Position numbers and translations under genes: made by a program | In this document: positions 43,849 to 51,978 of the stretch, one piece after another | Numbering within the stretch: position 1 is the first letter of the stretch | How the letters are laid out: each line of letters begins with the position of its first letter | The notes under the pieces: generated by a model | What the model was told of the DNA's origin: nothing | Database searches by the model: none | The model's input: only the letters and a program-made list of their open reading frames with translations | NCBI RefSeq assembly: GCF_019801605.1 | Contig: NZ_JAHVIT010000010.1 | Coordinates: 1 to 64,000, forward strand | Source of the DNA: Maritimibacter alkaliphilus | GTDB lineage: Bacteria; Pseudomonadota; Alphaproteobacteria; Rhodobacterales; Rhodobacteraceae | Reading direction: 5' to 3' | Length of the DNA stretch: 64,000 bases

Positions 43849-44445
43849 ATGGCCAAGGATCGACGCGCCCCTGAACTTGACCGCGAACTGGCGGACCTGC
43901 CGCCGGAGCTGCGCTGGCGCGAATGGATGCGCCGGATCGAGGCGGTGCTCTTTGCCTCTGCCTCACCGGTGCCGCGCGGGGATCTGGCGCGGGTCGTGGG
44001 GCAGGAGGCCCCGGTCGACCTGCTGGTCGCGGACCTCGCCGCCGATCTCGAGGGCCGGGCGTTTGAGATCGCGCAGGTCGCCGGCGGCTGGATCTTCCGC
44101 ACGCGCGCGGCCTACGCGCCCGCGATCCGGGCTGCGGCAGATGTCGGGGATCAATTACTGGATCTGAATGAATTCGACATCGCGGTGCTGGCCGCCATCG
44201 CCTACCACCAGCCGATCACCCGTGACGGGTTAAAGGATATCTTCGGCAAGGAGATCAGCCGTGACTTGATCGGCCGCCTGCACGCACAGGACCTGATCGG
44301 CACCGGGCCGAGGGCGCCGCGCCGCGGGGCGCCCTATACCTTCGTGACGACCGCGCAGTTCCTGGTCGCCTTTGGTCTCGAAACGCTCGCGGACCTGCCG
44401 GAGCGGGAGCAGTTGGCGGATGCGGGGATTGTTGGCGTTGGCTGA
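43849..44445 (+). CDS. ScpB-like chromosome segregation protein
   Basis: 198 residues. The winged-helix layout of ScpB is visible: RMRRIEAVLFASASPVPRGDLARVVG near the start and LNEFDIAVLAAIAYHQPITRDGLKDIFGKEISRDLIGRL in the middle, then the second winged helix with FVTTAQFLVAFGLETLADLP. Chromosomal ScpB works with ScpA and SMC; neither is encoded here. Confidence 0.82.
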   Translation: MAKDRRAPELDRELADLPPELRWREWMRRIEAVLFASASPVPRGDLARVVGQEAPVDLLVADLAADLEGRAFEIAQVAGGWIFRTRAAYAPAIRAAADVGDQLLDLNEFDIAVLAAIAYHQPITRDGLKDIFGKEISRDLIGRLHAQDLIGTGPRAPRRGAPYTFVTTAQFLVAFGLETLADLPEREQLADAGIVGVG

Positions 44446-44621
44446 GCTTCCACTCATGTTCACGATTAATTCAGCGCAATACAGGTTGGGCGATAGGGAT
44501 GCTCTAGCGCCACTCTGCGCCGGGCGTTTTGGCGATTTCTCTGGTCCGTTGAAGGATTTATGTATAGAATTCCGACGTAACATGCGTCGAGAAAAAACCT
44601 CGAAGAAAGAGCAGCTTAACC

Positions 44622-45704
44622 TTGGCATCCGCCCAGCAAATCATCGGTCTCGTCAAGAGCCACGCGGAAGGAGACGCTGATCGTTTTTACGATCTGGCGA
44701 TGCAACTTTCTGCGGCCGAAGAGCAGAAGGGACATACCCGGCTAGCTGAGCAGTTGCGGCAGTGGGCCGAAGCGGGGCAGAAGTCGCCTGCGACCCGCAC
44801 CCCTGCAGTCACCCCGATTGCAACTCCGCGCGGTGATTTGGCGGAGTTCCTTGCCGCATCTTATCCGACCGAACGCCTCGGTGATGTGATCTTGCCAGGC
44901 ATGATCGAGAGCGAACTGTCGCATCTCGTTGTCGAGACGCGTATGCGTGAAAAGCTTGAAGCAAAAGGGTTGAAGCCACGGCGGCGCGTTCTCCTCTCTG
45001 GTCCTCCCGGAACTGGCAAGACCCTGAGTGCTTCAGCGCTTGCCGGTGAGCTACAGTACCCCCTCTTTTCGGTCATGCTCCACGGGCTGATCACGAAGTT
45101 CATGGGGGAAACCGCACAGAAGCTGAAGATGATCTTCGATGCCGTCAAGACGACGCGGGGCGTCTATCTCTTCGACGAGATCGACGCTTTAGCTGCGGCC
45201 CGGGGCGGTGAGAACGATGTTGGCGAGGCCCGTCGGGTTCTGAACTCGTTCTTGCAGTTCCTGGATGAGGATACCGGGCCTTCGATCGTCATTGCCACCA
45301 CTAACCTGCCGGGAATTCTTGACCGTGCGGTGCTGCGACGCTTCGATCTTGTGTTGCCATATGTCATGCCCGATGGGCCGGCCATACGGCAGGCGCTCGA
45401 GCGCCGGCTTATCGGCTTCTCGCTGAGCCGGATGGGATGGAAACGGGTAACGGATGTTGCCATAGGCCTCTCGACGGCCGATGTTGTGGCGGCGGCGGAA
45501 GATGCTGCTCGACGTGCCGTGCTGAATGATACGGACAAGATTGCGACACAGGATTTGCTTGATGCACTCGAACGCCGACGGTCGCTGCAAGAACTAGGGA
45601 CCGATGACATTGGCACGAGACCTTCCGCACTTCCACCTTCGCAATCTCGGACAACCTCGTCCGTTCCAAGCAAAGGGCGGGGGCGGGTCCAAAAGACCAA
45701 GTGA
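44622..45704 (+). CDS. AAA+ ATPase paired with a subtilase
   Basis: 360 residues from a TTG. An N-terminal helical part (about 1-65), then one AAA+ module: Walker A LSGPPGTGKTLSASALAG (about 126-143), Walker B VYLFDEIDAL (about 180-189), sensor 1 IATTNLP and Arg finger region LDRAVLRRFD. The fold is of the FtsH/spastin-like single-module type. Its last 100 bases overlap the subtilase gene in another frame, so the two are tightly coupled and likely form one complex, the ATPase feeding or controlling the protease. Confidence 0.85.
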   Translation: MASAQQIIGLVKSHAEGDADRFYDLAMQLSAAEEQKGHTRLAEQLRQWAEAGQKSPATRTPAVTPIATPRGDLAEFLAASYPTERLGDVILPGMIESELSHLVVETRMREKLEAKGLKPRRRVLLSGPPGTGKTLSASALAGELQYPLFSVMLHGLITKFMGETAQKLKMIFDAVKTTRGVYLFDEIDALAAARGGENDVGEARRVLNSFLQFLDEDTGPSIVIATTNLPGILDRAVLRRFDLVLPYVMPDGPAIRQALERRLIGFSLSRMGWKRVTDVAIGLSTADVVAAAEDAARRAVLNDTDKIATQDLLDALERRRSLQELGTDDIGTRPSALPPSQSRTTSSVPSKGRGRVQKTK

Positions 45705-48075
45705 TGTCCCCAATCGCGCGGCGCACGCCCAAGCATTGCTTCAGGCCATCGACGCGCTGCCGGATATTCCAGCAGCCGAACTTCCCGGCGTCTATCTGGA
45801 AGTTCGCTCCCGAGTAGACGAGCGTCTGAAAAAGGACAGCTTGGACGCCAGCGGCCTGATGCTTCTGCGCATCGAAGATGCTCCAGTTCCCAACGGCGCC
45901 GAAGAGCGCGCGACGGTGTTTGCGACGGCCAAGGGTATCGAAAAGCTGCGCAAGAAGGTCGAGCAGTTTCGGACTGAGGACACGCCTGATCGCGAGAAAA
46001 ATGGTGAATTCGTCCCGGGGCGTCCGAAGAACGCGGACCTGGTGCAAAGCGTTGCTGCTATCACAGAAGCGGGGTTGCGTGCCCTCTGGCGCAGCCCTCC
46101 AGGTAAATTTCCCGGAGCGGATGTTGCGACCGTATGGGAGGTTTGGCTTGAGCCTCAAATGACCGAAGCCTTCGTCGCGGCCGCACCAAACTACGGCGTC
46201 ACAGTGGGAGCGGATCGGCTGGAGTTTCCCGAAGATACCGTTGTGGTCGTAAAGGCCGATCGCAGTCAGCTCGCTCAGGCCGTCCGCCGACTGGGCGGCG
46301 TGCGCGCGCTTGCCGCTCCGACCATCACAGCGGATTTCTTCGACGGCTTGCCAGTCGCCGAACAGGCGCAGTGGGTCGATGAACTCGCGGGTCGTACGAC
46401 GTATACTGACAATCCCGATCCTGGCTACGTTACGCTTTTGGATACCGGTGTCAGTCGCGCGCATCCTCTCATTCAGCCGGCGCTCAGTGTGGATGACCGA
46501 CATGCCGCCAACCCGGCCTGGGGACTGGAGGATGTGAAGGGCCATGGCACGCAGATGGGAGGACTGGCGCTCTTTGGAGATCTGACGCCGAAACTGCACC
46601 AGGCGAATCCGGTTTCTGTCGTGAACCGTCTGGAATCCGTGAAGCTGCTGCCTGATGCAGGGATGAACCCGCATCATCTCCTCGGCGCGGTGACAAGACA
46701 GGCGATCAATACGGTCGAACAGGTCGGCCCCCGACGCCGAACCTTCACCATGACAACGACAACCGGGGAGGACACGCCGCATGACGGGGCTCCGACGTCC
46801 TGGTCGACGGAGGTCGATCAGCTCGCCGCCGGTGTTTCAGGTGGGGTGAAACAACAGCGCCTAGTGCTCGTCTCGGCAGGGAATACCGACAACTTCACCT
46901 TTGGTGCCGGAAACTACCTCGACCGATGCGATCACGAGGACAACGAAATCGAGTCGCCGGCACAAGCATGGAATGTTGTGTCAGTCGGAGCCTTTACAGA
47001 GAAGACGGTATTGCCAAACGGAGAGCCGGCCCAATCGCTTGCACCATTCGGCGACTTGTCGCCAGCTTCGAGAACTGCATCGTGGTCGTCCCATTGGCCG
47101 AACAAGCCTGACGTCGTCCTTGAGGGTGGAAACTGGGCGCTAAGTGCCATGCCGCCGCCAATGCGGCACGGATGGTTATCGCTCCTTTCGACGCACCATA
47201 ATTATCCGGTCCGATCTTTCACATTCACCTTCGACACCAGCGCGGCTACAGCGCTTGCAGCGAAGGACGTAACGGAACTCTGGTCCGACTATCCGATGCT
47301 TTGGCCCGAGACAGTCCGTGGTCTTTATGTATCTTCGGCGCGGTGGACGCAGCAGATGCGTGCACATCTGCCGGCCCAGCCGAACAAGGGTCACTACACG
47401 CCCCTTTTTCAGCGCTATGGATATGGTGTGCCGGACATGGCCCGTGCCCGCCGCAGCGCGTCGAATGCGCTGACCCTCATCGTGGAAGACACGATTACGC
47501 CTTACGGAATTTCTGAAAAGACCGGCGGTGATATCCATAACGAAATGAAGCTGTTCGCCCTTCCCTGGCCCGTTGAGGCTTTGCGCGCGCTCGGCAATGC
47601 CGATGTGACCTTGCGGGTGGCACTCAGCAGCTTTATCGCTCCGAACCCGTCCGAAGCCTCGCGCGGCGTTCGGTACCGCTACGCTTCCCATAACTTACGT
47701 TTTCAACTCAATCGTGCTGGCGAAAACGAAGCCCAATTCCTGGCTCGGATCAGCAAGGCGGCCGAACAGCCCGATGGTCCTGCAAACGACGAGGATGATC
47801 TTTGGGACTACGGTAGCAATCGGCGCCATGTCGGCTCCCTCCACATAGATCAGCTGACGTGTAAGGCTTCAGATCTAGCGCGACGTAACTTGCTGGCTGT
47901 TCACCCCGTCACCGGATGGTGGAAGTCGAAAAAGCTTCTGGACGAAGGTTTGCCATCTGTGCGCTATGCGCTGATTGTCGAGATCGATGCAGGCGAGCTC
48001 GAAGCGGAGCTCTATGCGGAAGTTCAGGTTGCAGTTGAAGCACTTATTGCTGCCCAAGCGGCGATTGCTGTCTAG
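45604..48075 (+). CDS. Subtilisin-like (S8) serine protease, cytoplasmic
   Basis: 823 residues, no signal peptide. Catalytic triad readable: D280 in VTLLDTGVSRAHPL, H314 in KGHGTQMGGLALFG, S546 in FDTSAATALAAKD, where Asp replaces the usual Gly before Thr-Ser. N- and C-terminal extensions (about 1-230 and 600-823) have no known fold to me. The ATG at 45604 lies inside the AAA gene; its start RDLPHFHLRN looks genuine because it precedes the normal N-terminal region. An AAA-S8 pair in a defence neighbourhood suggests a regulated toxic or antiviral protease. Confidence 0.85.
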   Translation: MTLARDLPHFHLRNLGQPRPFQAKGGGGSKRPSDVPNRAAHAQALLQAIDALPDIPAAELPGVYLEVRSRVDERLKKDSLDASGLMLLRIEDAPVPNGAEERATVFATAKGIEKLRKKVEQFRTEDTPDREKNGEFVPGRPKNADLVQSVAAITEAGLRALWRSPPGKFPGADVATVWEVWLEPQMTEAFVAAAPNYGVTVGADRLEFPEDTVVVVKADRSQLAQAVRRLGGVRALAAPTITADFFDGLPVAEQAQWVDELAGRTTYTDNPDPGYVTLLDTGVSRAHPLIQPALSVDDRHAANPAWGLEDVKGHGTQMGGLALFGDLTPKLHQANPVSVVNRLESVKLLPDAGMNPHHLLGAVTRQAINTVEQVGPRRRTFTMTTTTGEDTPHDGAPTSWSTEVDQLAAGVSGGVKQQRLVLVSAGNTDNFTFGAGNYLDRCDHEDNEIESPAQAWNVVSVGAFTEKTVLPNGEPAQSLAPFGDLSPASRTASWSSHWPNKPDVVLEGGNWALSAMPPPMRHGWLSLLSTHHNYPVRSFTFTFDTSAATALAAKDVTELWSDYPMLWPETVRGLYVSSARWTQQMRAHLPAQPNKGHYTPLFQRYGYGVPDMARARRSASNALTLIVEDTITPYGISEKTGGDIHNEMKLFALPWPVEALRALGNADVTLRVALSSFIAPNPSEASRGVRYRYASHNLRFQLNRAGENEAQFLARISKAAEQPDGPANDEDDLWDYGSNRRHVGSLHIDQLTCKASDLARRNLLAVHPVTGWWKSKKLLDEGLPSVRYALIVEIDAGELEAELYAEVQVAVEALIAAQAAIAV

Positions 48076-48130
48076 CCCCACCGATCCGCACTTTTGCGAT
48101 GTAGTGGATCGATGGAGCGCGACCACTGGC

Positions 48131-49921
48131 TCAATTCCAAAGTTTGGCCAAGTCAACGTCACGACTATCTGGCTCTTTCTCCCCTACGAGTTTCTCAACC
48201 TGCAACAGCATCGGTATGTCGAACGTAGTGCCTGTGACAACGCACGCCCCCTTAGGAAGGGTAGGGATCTGACTGCGTGAAACAGAATCCAAGGTCGAGA
48301 TTGCATTGTCTAGCAAAGCGAGATCACGGTCATTAACTAGTCGATGAATGAAGTAGTTATGGACCTGAGAAACGATTGTCGGAGATATGTCAGAAGGCCT
48401 CTGGCTCGCCAACGTGACAAAAAAACCGAACTTACGCCCTTCCTTGATGATCTCCTCGAACAATTCCAGCCGATAGTCTTTCCAGCTCTCGGCCTCCCTC
48501 GATGACTGGGTTGAGAGGATATTGTGCGCCTCATCGATTATCAGATGAGCAGTTGTCTCTGGCGGCGATGATACGCTCTCTTTGTGAGCCTCATAGTAAT
48601 GCTTGGCGATCAATATCGGCAGAATCTTCTTCACTTCCTGTCGCGTTTCACGAAGGGATATCACTGTGACTGGTTGCTCAGGGAGTCCGGCTTCCTCGCC
48701 AACACTAATGACTTTAGACAGGTCTTCTTTTAAGGCATCAATTCTTCGAAGCAAGGGATGAATATGTTCATACTGCACCGAGCCAGAAAGAACATCTCTA
48801 ATAATCTGTACAGAAGCACGAACCTGAAGCTCATCAAATCCATTCAGTTCAGTGATATCTATTTCCTCCACCAAGTCAAAGAATGTTTCCTGAACAAAAT
48901 CCTCTTGCGCATCTCCGGACAGAAAGTGCCAAGTTCCACCAGCATCGATAAAGTGAAACGAATCAATGTCGCTTCCTCTTCTTAGCCCAACTTTATCCAA
49001 GTTCGAAACAAGGGCGCCCTCATCATCAAGATTTCTGGCTAAATGCTTGAGTTGCTCCAACGCTTCTAAACTCGGGTCTTTAGACCTGAGAACTCGCACG
49101 AAAGTTGTTTCGATGTAGCGCGATAGGCTATCTGCTACACCTGCGAACCTATTACGCCCTGATACGATACGGCGCAGGAAGGGTTTTTGCGTATTTTGCG
49201 TTGCTTGGAAGAGGATTCCAAGGGTTTCGGCATCCCAGAATTCCGAAGGGCGCAGGTAGAAAAATTCGTTCGCTTCACCTTTCGTCTTGAGACGTGTAAC
49301 AGCTTTGTACTCAGAAGTGGCAAGTTGATTTCCAACGTATTCGCCATTGAAGTCGAGAAAAATGAAACGGCTCGACTGCGAAATGCCCTCCAGTTTCCTG
49401 TCGAATGGACTCGTGTAGAGCTTAGCAAGTGTATTAGACTTCCCGCTTCCGGTGTTTCCAAAAATTCCGATATGCGTGTTAAATAGGCCCTGCCACGGCA
49501 AGGATATCTCCAGATCCTCTTTTAGGAGCCTGCCAATTGAGAAGCCGTTACCTGAACGCTTTTCAAATACAGACTCAACTCGATTCTGAGGAAGTAGAAA
49601 GACGGGGTCACCAATCTTTGGAAGAAACTTTATCCCATCCTGAAAAATACCATCTTCAAAGAAACCCACTGGACGCGCCTTAAGCTTGCGCACGTAGTGC
49701 GAGCTTGGCCCATCCCCCTCTGTCAATCTCTCGTCCAGATACTCTCCCTCGACTAGACATATGATCTCACGAAAGCCATGCGAAATACTTACAAACTCTC
49801 TAATCGATACCCCTTTGAAAGCTTCGCCATCATAGAAGTGAGTTTCCAAGTTTGAGTCTTCATTTGCGCGTATCGTAATTTCAACGCCAACTACGGCAGT
49901 CACATTTCCGACTTCAATCAT
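48131..49921 (-). CDS. HerA-type helicase/ATPase of a SIR2-HerA defence pair
   Basis: 596 residues. An N-terminal HAS-barrel-like part, then a FtsK/HerA ATPase: Walker A GNTGSGKSN (about 154-162), Walker B HLIIDEAHNIL (about 457-467), and the later Arg/Gln region TLASQRPSDISPTIVSQVHNYFIHRL. GC is clearly lower than in the plasmid backbone, indicating recent acquisition. In characterised systems HerA assembles with SIR2 and controls its NADase or supplies nuclease-stimulated activity. Confidence 0.88.
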   Translation of the reverse strand: MIEVGNVTAVVGVEITIRANEDSNLETHFYDGEAFKGVSIREFVSISHGFREIICLVEGEYLDERLTEGDGPSSHYVRKLKARPVGFFEDGIFQDGIKFLPKIGDPVFLLPQNRVESVFEKRSGNGFSIGRLLKEDLEISLPWQGLFNTHIGIFGNTGSGKSNTLAKLYTSPFDRKLEGISQSSRFIFLDFNGEYVGNQLATSEYKAVTRLKTKGEANEFFYLRPSEFWDAETLGILFQATQNTQKPFLRRIVSGRNRFAGVADSLSRYIETTFVRVLRSKDPSLEALEQLKHLARNLDDEGALVSNLDKVGLRRGSDIDSFHFIDAGGTWHFLSGDAQEDFVQETFFDLVEEIDITELNGFDELQVRASVQIIRDVLSGSVQYEHIHPLLRRIDALKEDLSKVISVGEEAGLPEQPVTVISLRETRQEVKKILPILIAKHYYEAHKESVSSPPETTAHLIIDEAHNILSTQSSREAESWKDYRLELFEEIIKEGRKFGFFVTLASQRPSDISPTIVSQVHNYFIHRLVNDRDLALLDNAISTLDSVSRSQIPTLPKGACVVTGTTFDIPMLLQVEKLVGEKEPDSRDVDLAKLWN

Positions 49922-51056
49922 TGCCAGATACTCCGCCCTCGGCGGAACTTACAGAAAATACTTCATTGTTAAAACTCGAAAAGTCGAGGTCCCCATTAAC
50001 GCGTAGAAATGCGACATTACGAGCGCCTTCGAACTTGTCCTCTATCTCGTTCTTCGACCCATCACTAAAACAGCAAATATAGACTTTAAGGGACGGGTTC
50101 GACAGCGATCTCTTTATTAGATTGAGAATATGCTCATCCGCAAAGGAGAAGCCGAATACAATGAACACTGAATTTGGTCGTTCCAGCTCATAGCTTAGCA
50201 AGCGTAGAGACTGGTAGTAATGTTCTTCAAAAACCGTCTCATGAAACTTCCACTTTGTCGGATTAACCACCGGAAGTGCATCGTACTCACGCCAAAATCG
50301 CTCAATGTCTGTATCGTCAAGAGCATTGCCAAGCCCCTCGAGATCGACTTCGGTGCAGGTCGCGTTGTCCAGGGCAGCGTCGAAATCATCGTCGGCTAGC
50401 AAGGGAACCTTGTCTATCCGAGCCCTAGCATCGGCCTGGCTGTAGGAGACTTGAATATGATCGCCAGTTTTATACCAATACACCGATCCGTGCGGCTGGA
50501 TTAGGTTGATCTGAGGAATGCTTTTCTCATGCCGGTCAAATACGCCTTGATCCTTCACATATCGACTAAAGTTCCGCGTCTGAAGCATCTTCCTGACAAA
50601 CCCGGTACTGCCGTCGTTAAGGGTAAAATCCCAGTGGTTCGAATGGATTAACCTCTCGGCGGCGTGGGCGATCATTCCGTCATAGTTCGTGGTAAATACA
50701 TTCGCTCTCTTGAAGCTTGGCTTTTTCTCAAGTAGGGCAAGAATTGTGCCAATGAACTTCTCGTAATTCTCAACAACAGTCTTTTGTCTTTGCGACATTC
50801 CAGAAATATCATAGGGGTTGAAGGTTGCAGCTGGACGAATTACATCGCGTACATAACATGAGAATAGCAACGATCTGACGGCTTTATCATCCGAGAAGTG
50901 AGTCGCTAGGGTTTCAAAGGTATGATTCTTTTCACTGTTAGAGTCTTTTATCTTCACTGAGAGAGTGGGAAGCAGCCCTACGGAGGCGCCAGATCCGATT
51001 AGGAAATTGAGTTGCTTGTCGTAAATATCACTACGATTAATCTGGCTCATCTTCAC
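49914..51056 (-). CDS. SIR2-family NADase of a SIR2-HerA defence pair
   Basis: 380 residues. SIR2 motifs: FLIGSGASVG (about 18-27), TTNYD with N124, QPHGS with H189, and FGFSFADEHI near the end, all of which build the NAD site. No signal or membrane segment. It overlaps herA by eight bases. Known relatives degrade NAD+ on phage infection, killing or stalling the cell. AT-rich like its partner. Confidence 0.88.
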   Translation of the reverse strand: MKMSQINRSDIYDKQLNFLIGSGASVGLLPTLSVKIKDSNSEKNHTFETLATHFSDDKAVRSLLFSCYVRDVIRPAATFNPYDISGMSQRQKTVVENYEKFIGTILALLEKKPSFKRANVFTTNYDGMIAHAAERLIHSNHWDFTLNDGSTGFVRKMLQTRNFSRYVKDQGVFDRHEKSIPQINLIQPHGSVYWYKTGDHIQVSYSQADARARIDKVPLLADDDFDAALDNATCTEVDLEGLGNALDDTDIERFWREYDALPVVNPTKWKFHETVFEEHYYQSLRLLSYELERPNSVFIVFGFSFADEHILNLIKRSLSNPSLKVYICCFSDGSKNEIEDKFEGARNVAFLRVNGDLDFSSFNNEVFSVSSAEGGVSGND

Positions 51057-51438
51057 TTCCGATAAGTTTAGTTCATCGTTCGGCAGAGTTACGGAATGTA
51101 TTTTTCGAGACGTTTCATGCTCGGAACGACGGCTGCTTGGCCCATACGAACCTTAAGCGCACATGATTGTCCAGCTTCAGATCGAATTCGGGACGAGAAC
51201 AGCATTACGCGATGCTGTGCATGTAGCTGCGGGTGCTTCGGTCGGACAAGCGGGCGATCTTCAAACACGCGGCGGATGCGCAGCGCGCCTGCGATCTTCT
51301 TATTGTTGGCGCATCGGAGGCAGGGCAGGGGGGGAGCAGGCCGCGTGAGGGAGGGCCTGCCGCGCCTGTATCCCACGGGGTAAAGTGAAAGGAGGCCTTG
51401 GGTCTGGTGGTTTCAACCCATCCGGAAAGGACAGTCCC
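51057..51438. other. Right edge of the defence island
   Basis: The AT-rich defence DNA gives way to GC-rich backbone near 51100-51200. One + strand frame without a start (to TGA near 51382; FKHAADAQRACDLLIVGASEAG...) looks like the tail of a gene truncated by the island. It probably also holds the SIR2-HerA promoter. No intact gene seen. Confidence 0.45.
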
Positions 51439-51828
51439 ATGAGCCATCCCAAACCCGCCGAGTTCACCCCGACCGACGCAGCTGCCATCGCCGCGCAAAA
51501 CGACGCCTTCCGCAAACTTGCCTGCCTCGGGGTGCCACCGGATCGGCCCATCCAGGGCCGGGTGCACGTGACCCGGTCATTGATGGAGGCCGGCGACGGC
51601 TTCATGGCCGAGGCCGTGAAGGCGACGGGGGAGTTCGAGACCTTCGAGCCTGAGAACGATCCCGAAGGCTGGCATGATTTCGGGGCGGTCACGATCCGTG
51701 GGGAGACCGTGTTCTGGAAACTCGATCTCTATGAAGCGGATTCCAACTTCCTCTATGGCGCAGATGACCCCAGCAACCCCGAGACGACGACGCGTATCCT
51801 GACCATCATGATGGCGCACGACTGGTAG
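51439..51828 (+). CDS. DUF3768 protein
   Basis: 129 residues from the ATG at 51439 (AAGGACA upstream). The DUF3768 pattern is clear: GRVHVTRSLMEAG, FEPENDPEGWHDFGAV, VFWKLDLYEAD, and the ending DPSNPETTTRILTIMMAHDW. Function unknown; common in accessory regions of alphaproteobacterial plasmids. Confidence 0.8.
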   Translation: MSHPKPAEFTPTDAAAIAAQNDAFRKLACLGVPPDRPIQGRVHVTRSLMEAGDGFMAEAVKATGEFETFEPENDPEGWHDFGAVTIRGETVFWKLDLYEADSNFLYGADDPSNPETTTRILTIMMAHDW

Positions 51829-51859
51829 GGTACGCCGCACCTTCTTCACCAACTCCGAG

Positions 51860-51897
51860 AGGCCTGCTGACCCTTCGAAAGGGAAAGTGGGCCTTTT
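51860..51897 (+). terminator. Two-tier hairpin terminator
   Basis: Outer stem AGGCC/GGCCT (51860-51864, 51890-51894) encloses CCCTT-cga-AAGGG (51871-51883), followed by TTTTG. Confidence 0.65.
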
Positions 51898-51974
51898 GTC
51901 CTTTTGGTTCCCGGACCCGGGGATCGGTCAGGTCGCCCGGGACGTCCGGGTGCCGCAGAACCCAGAGAAGGACA
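51897..51974 (+). promoter_or_regulatory. Leader with possible Shine-Dalgarno masking
   Basis: TGTCCTT (51897-51903) is exactly complementary to AAGGACA (51968-51974), the ribosome site of the ParB-like gene at 51979. GC-rich sequence between the two could fold separately (CCCGG.../...CCGGG). A similar but stronger arrangement occurs at 55341-55375. Confidence 0.4.
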
Positions 51975-51978
51975 TCTC

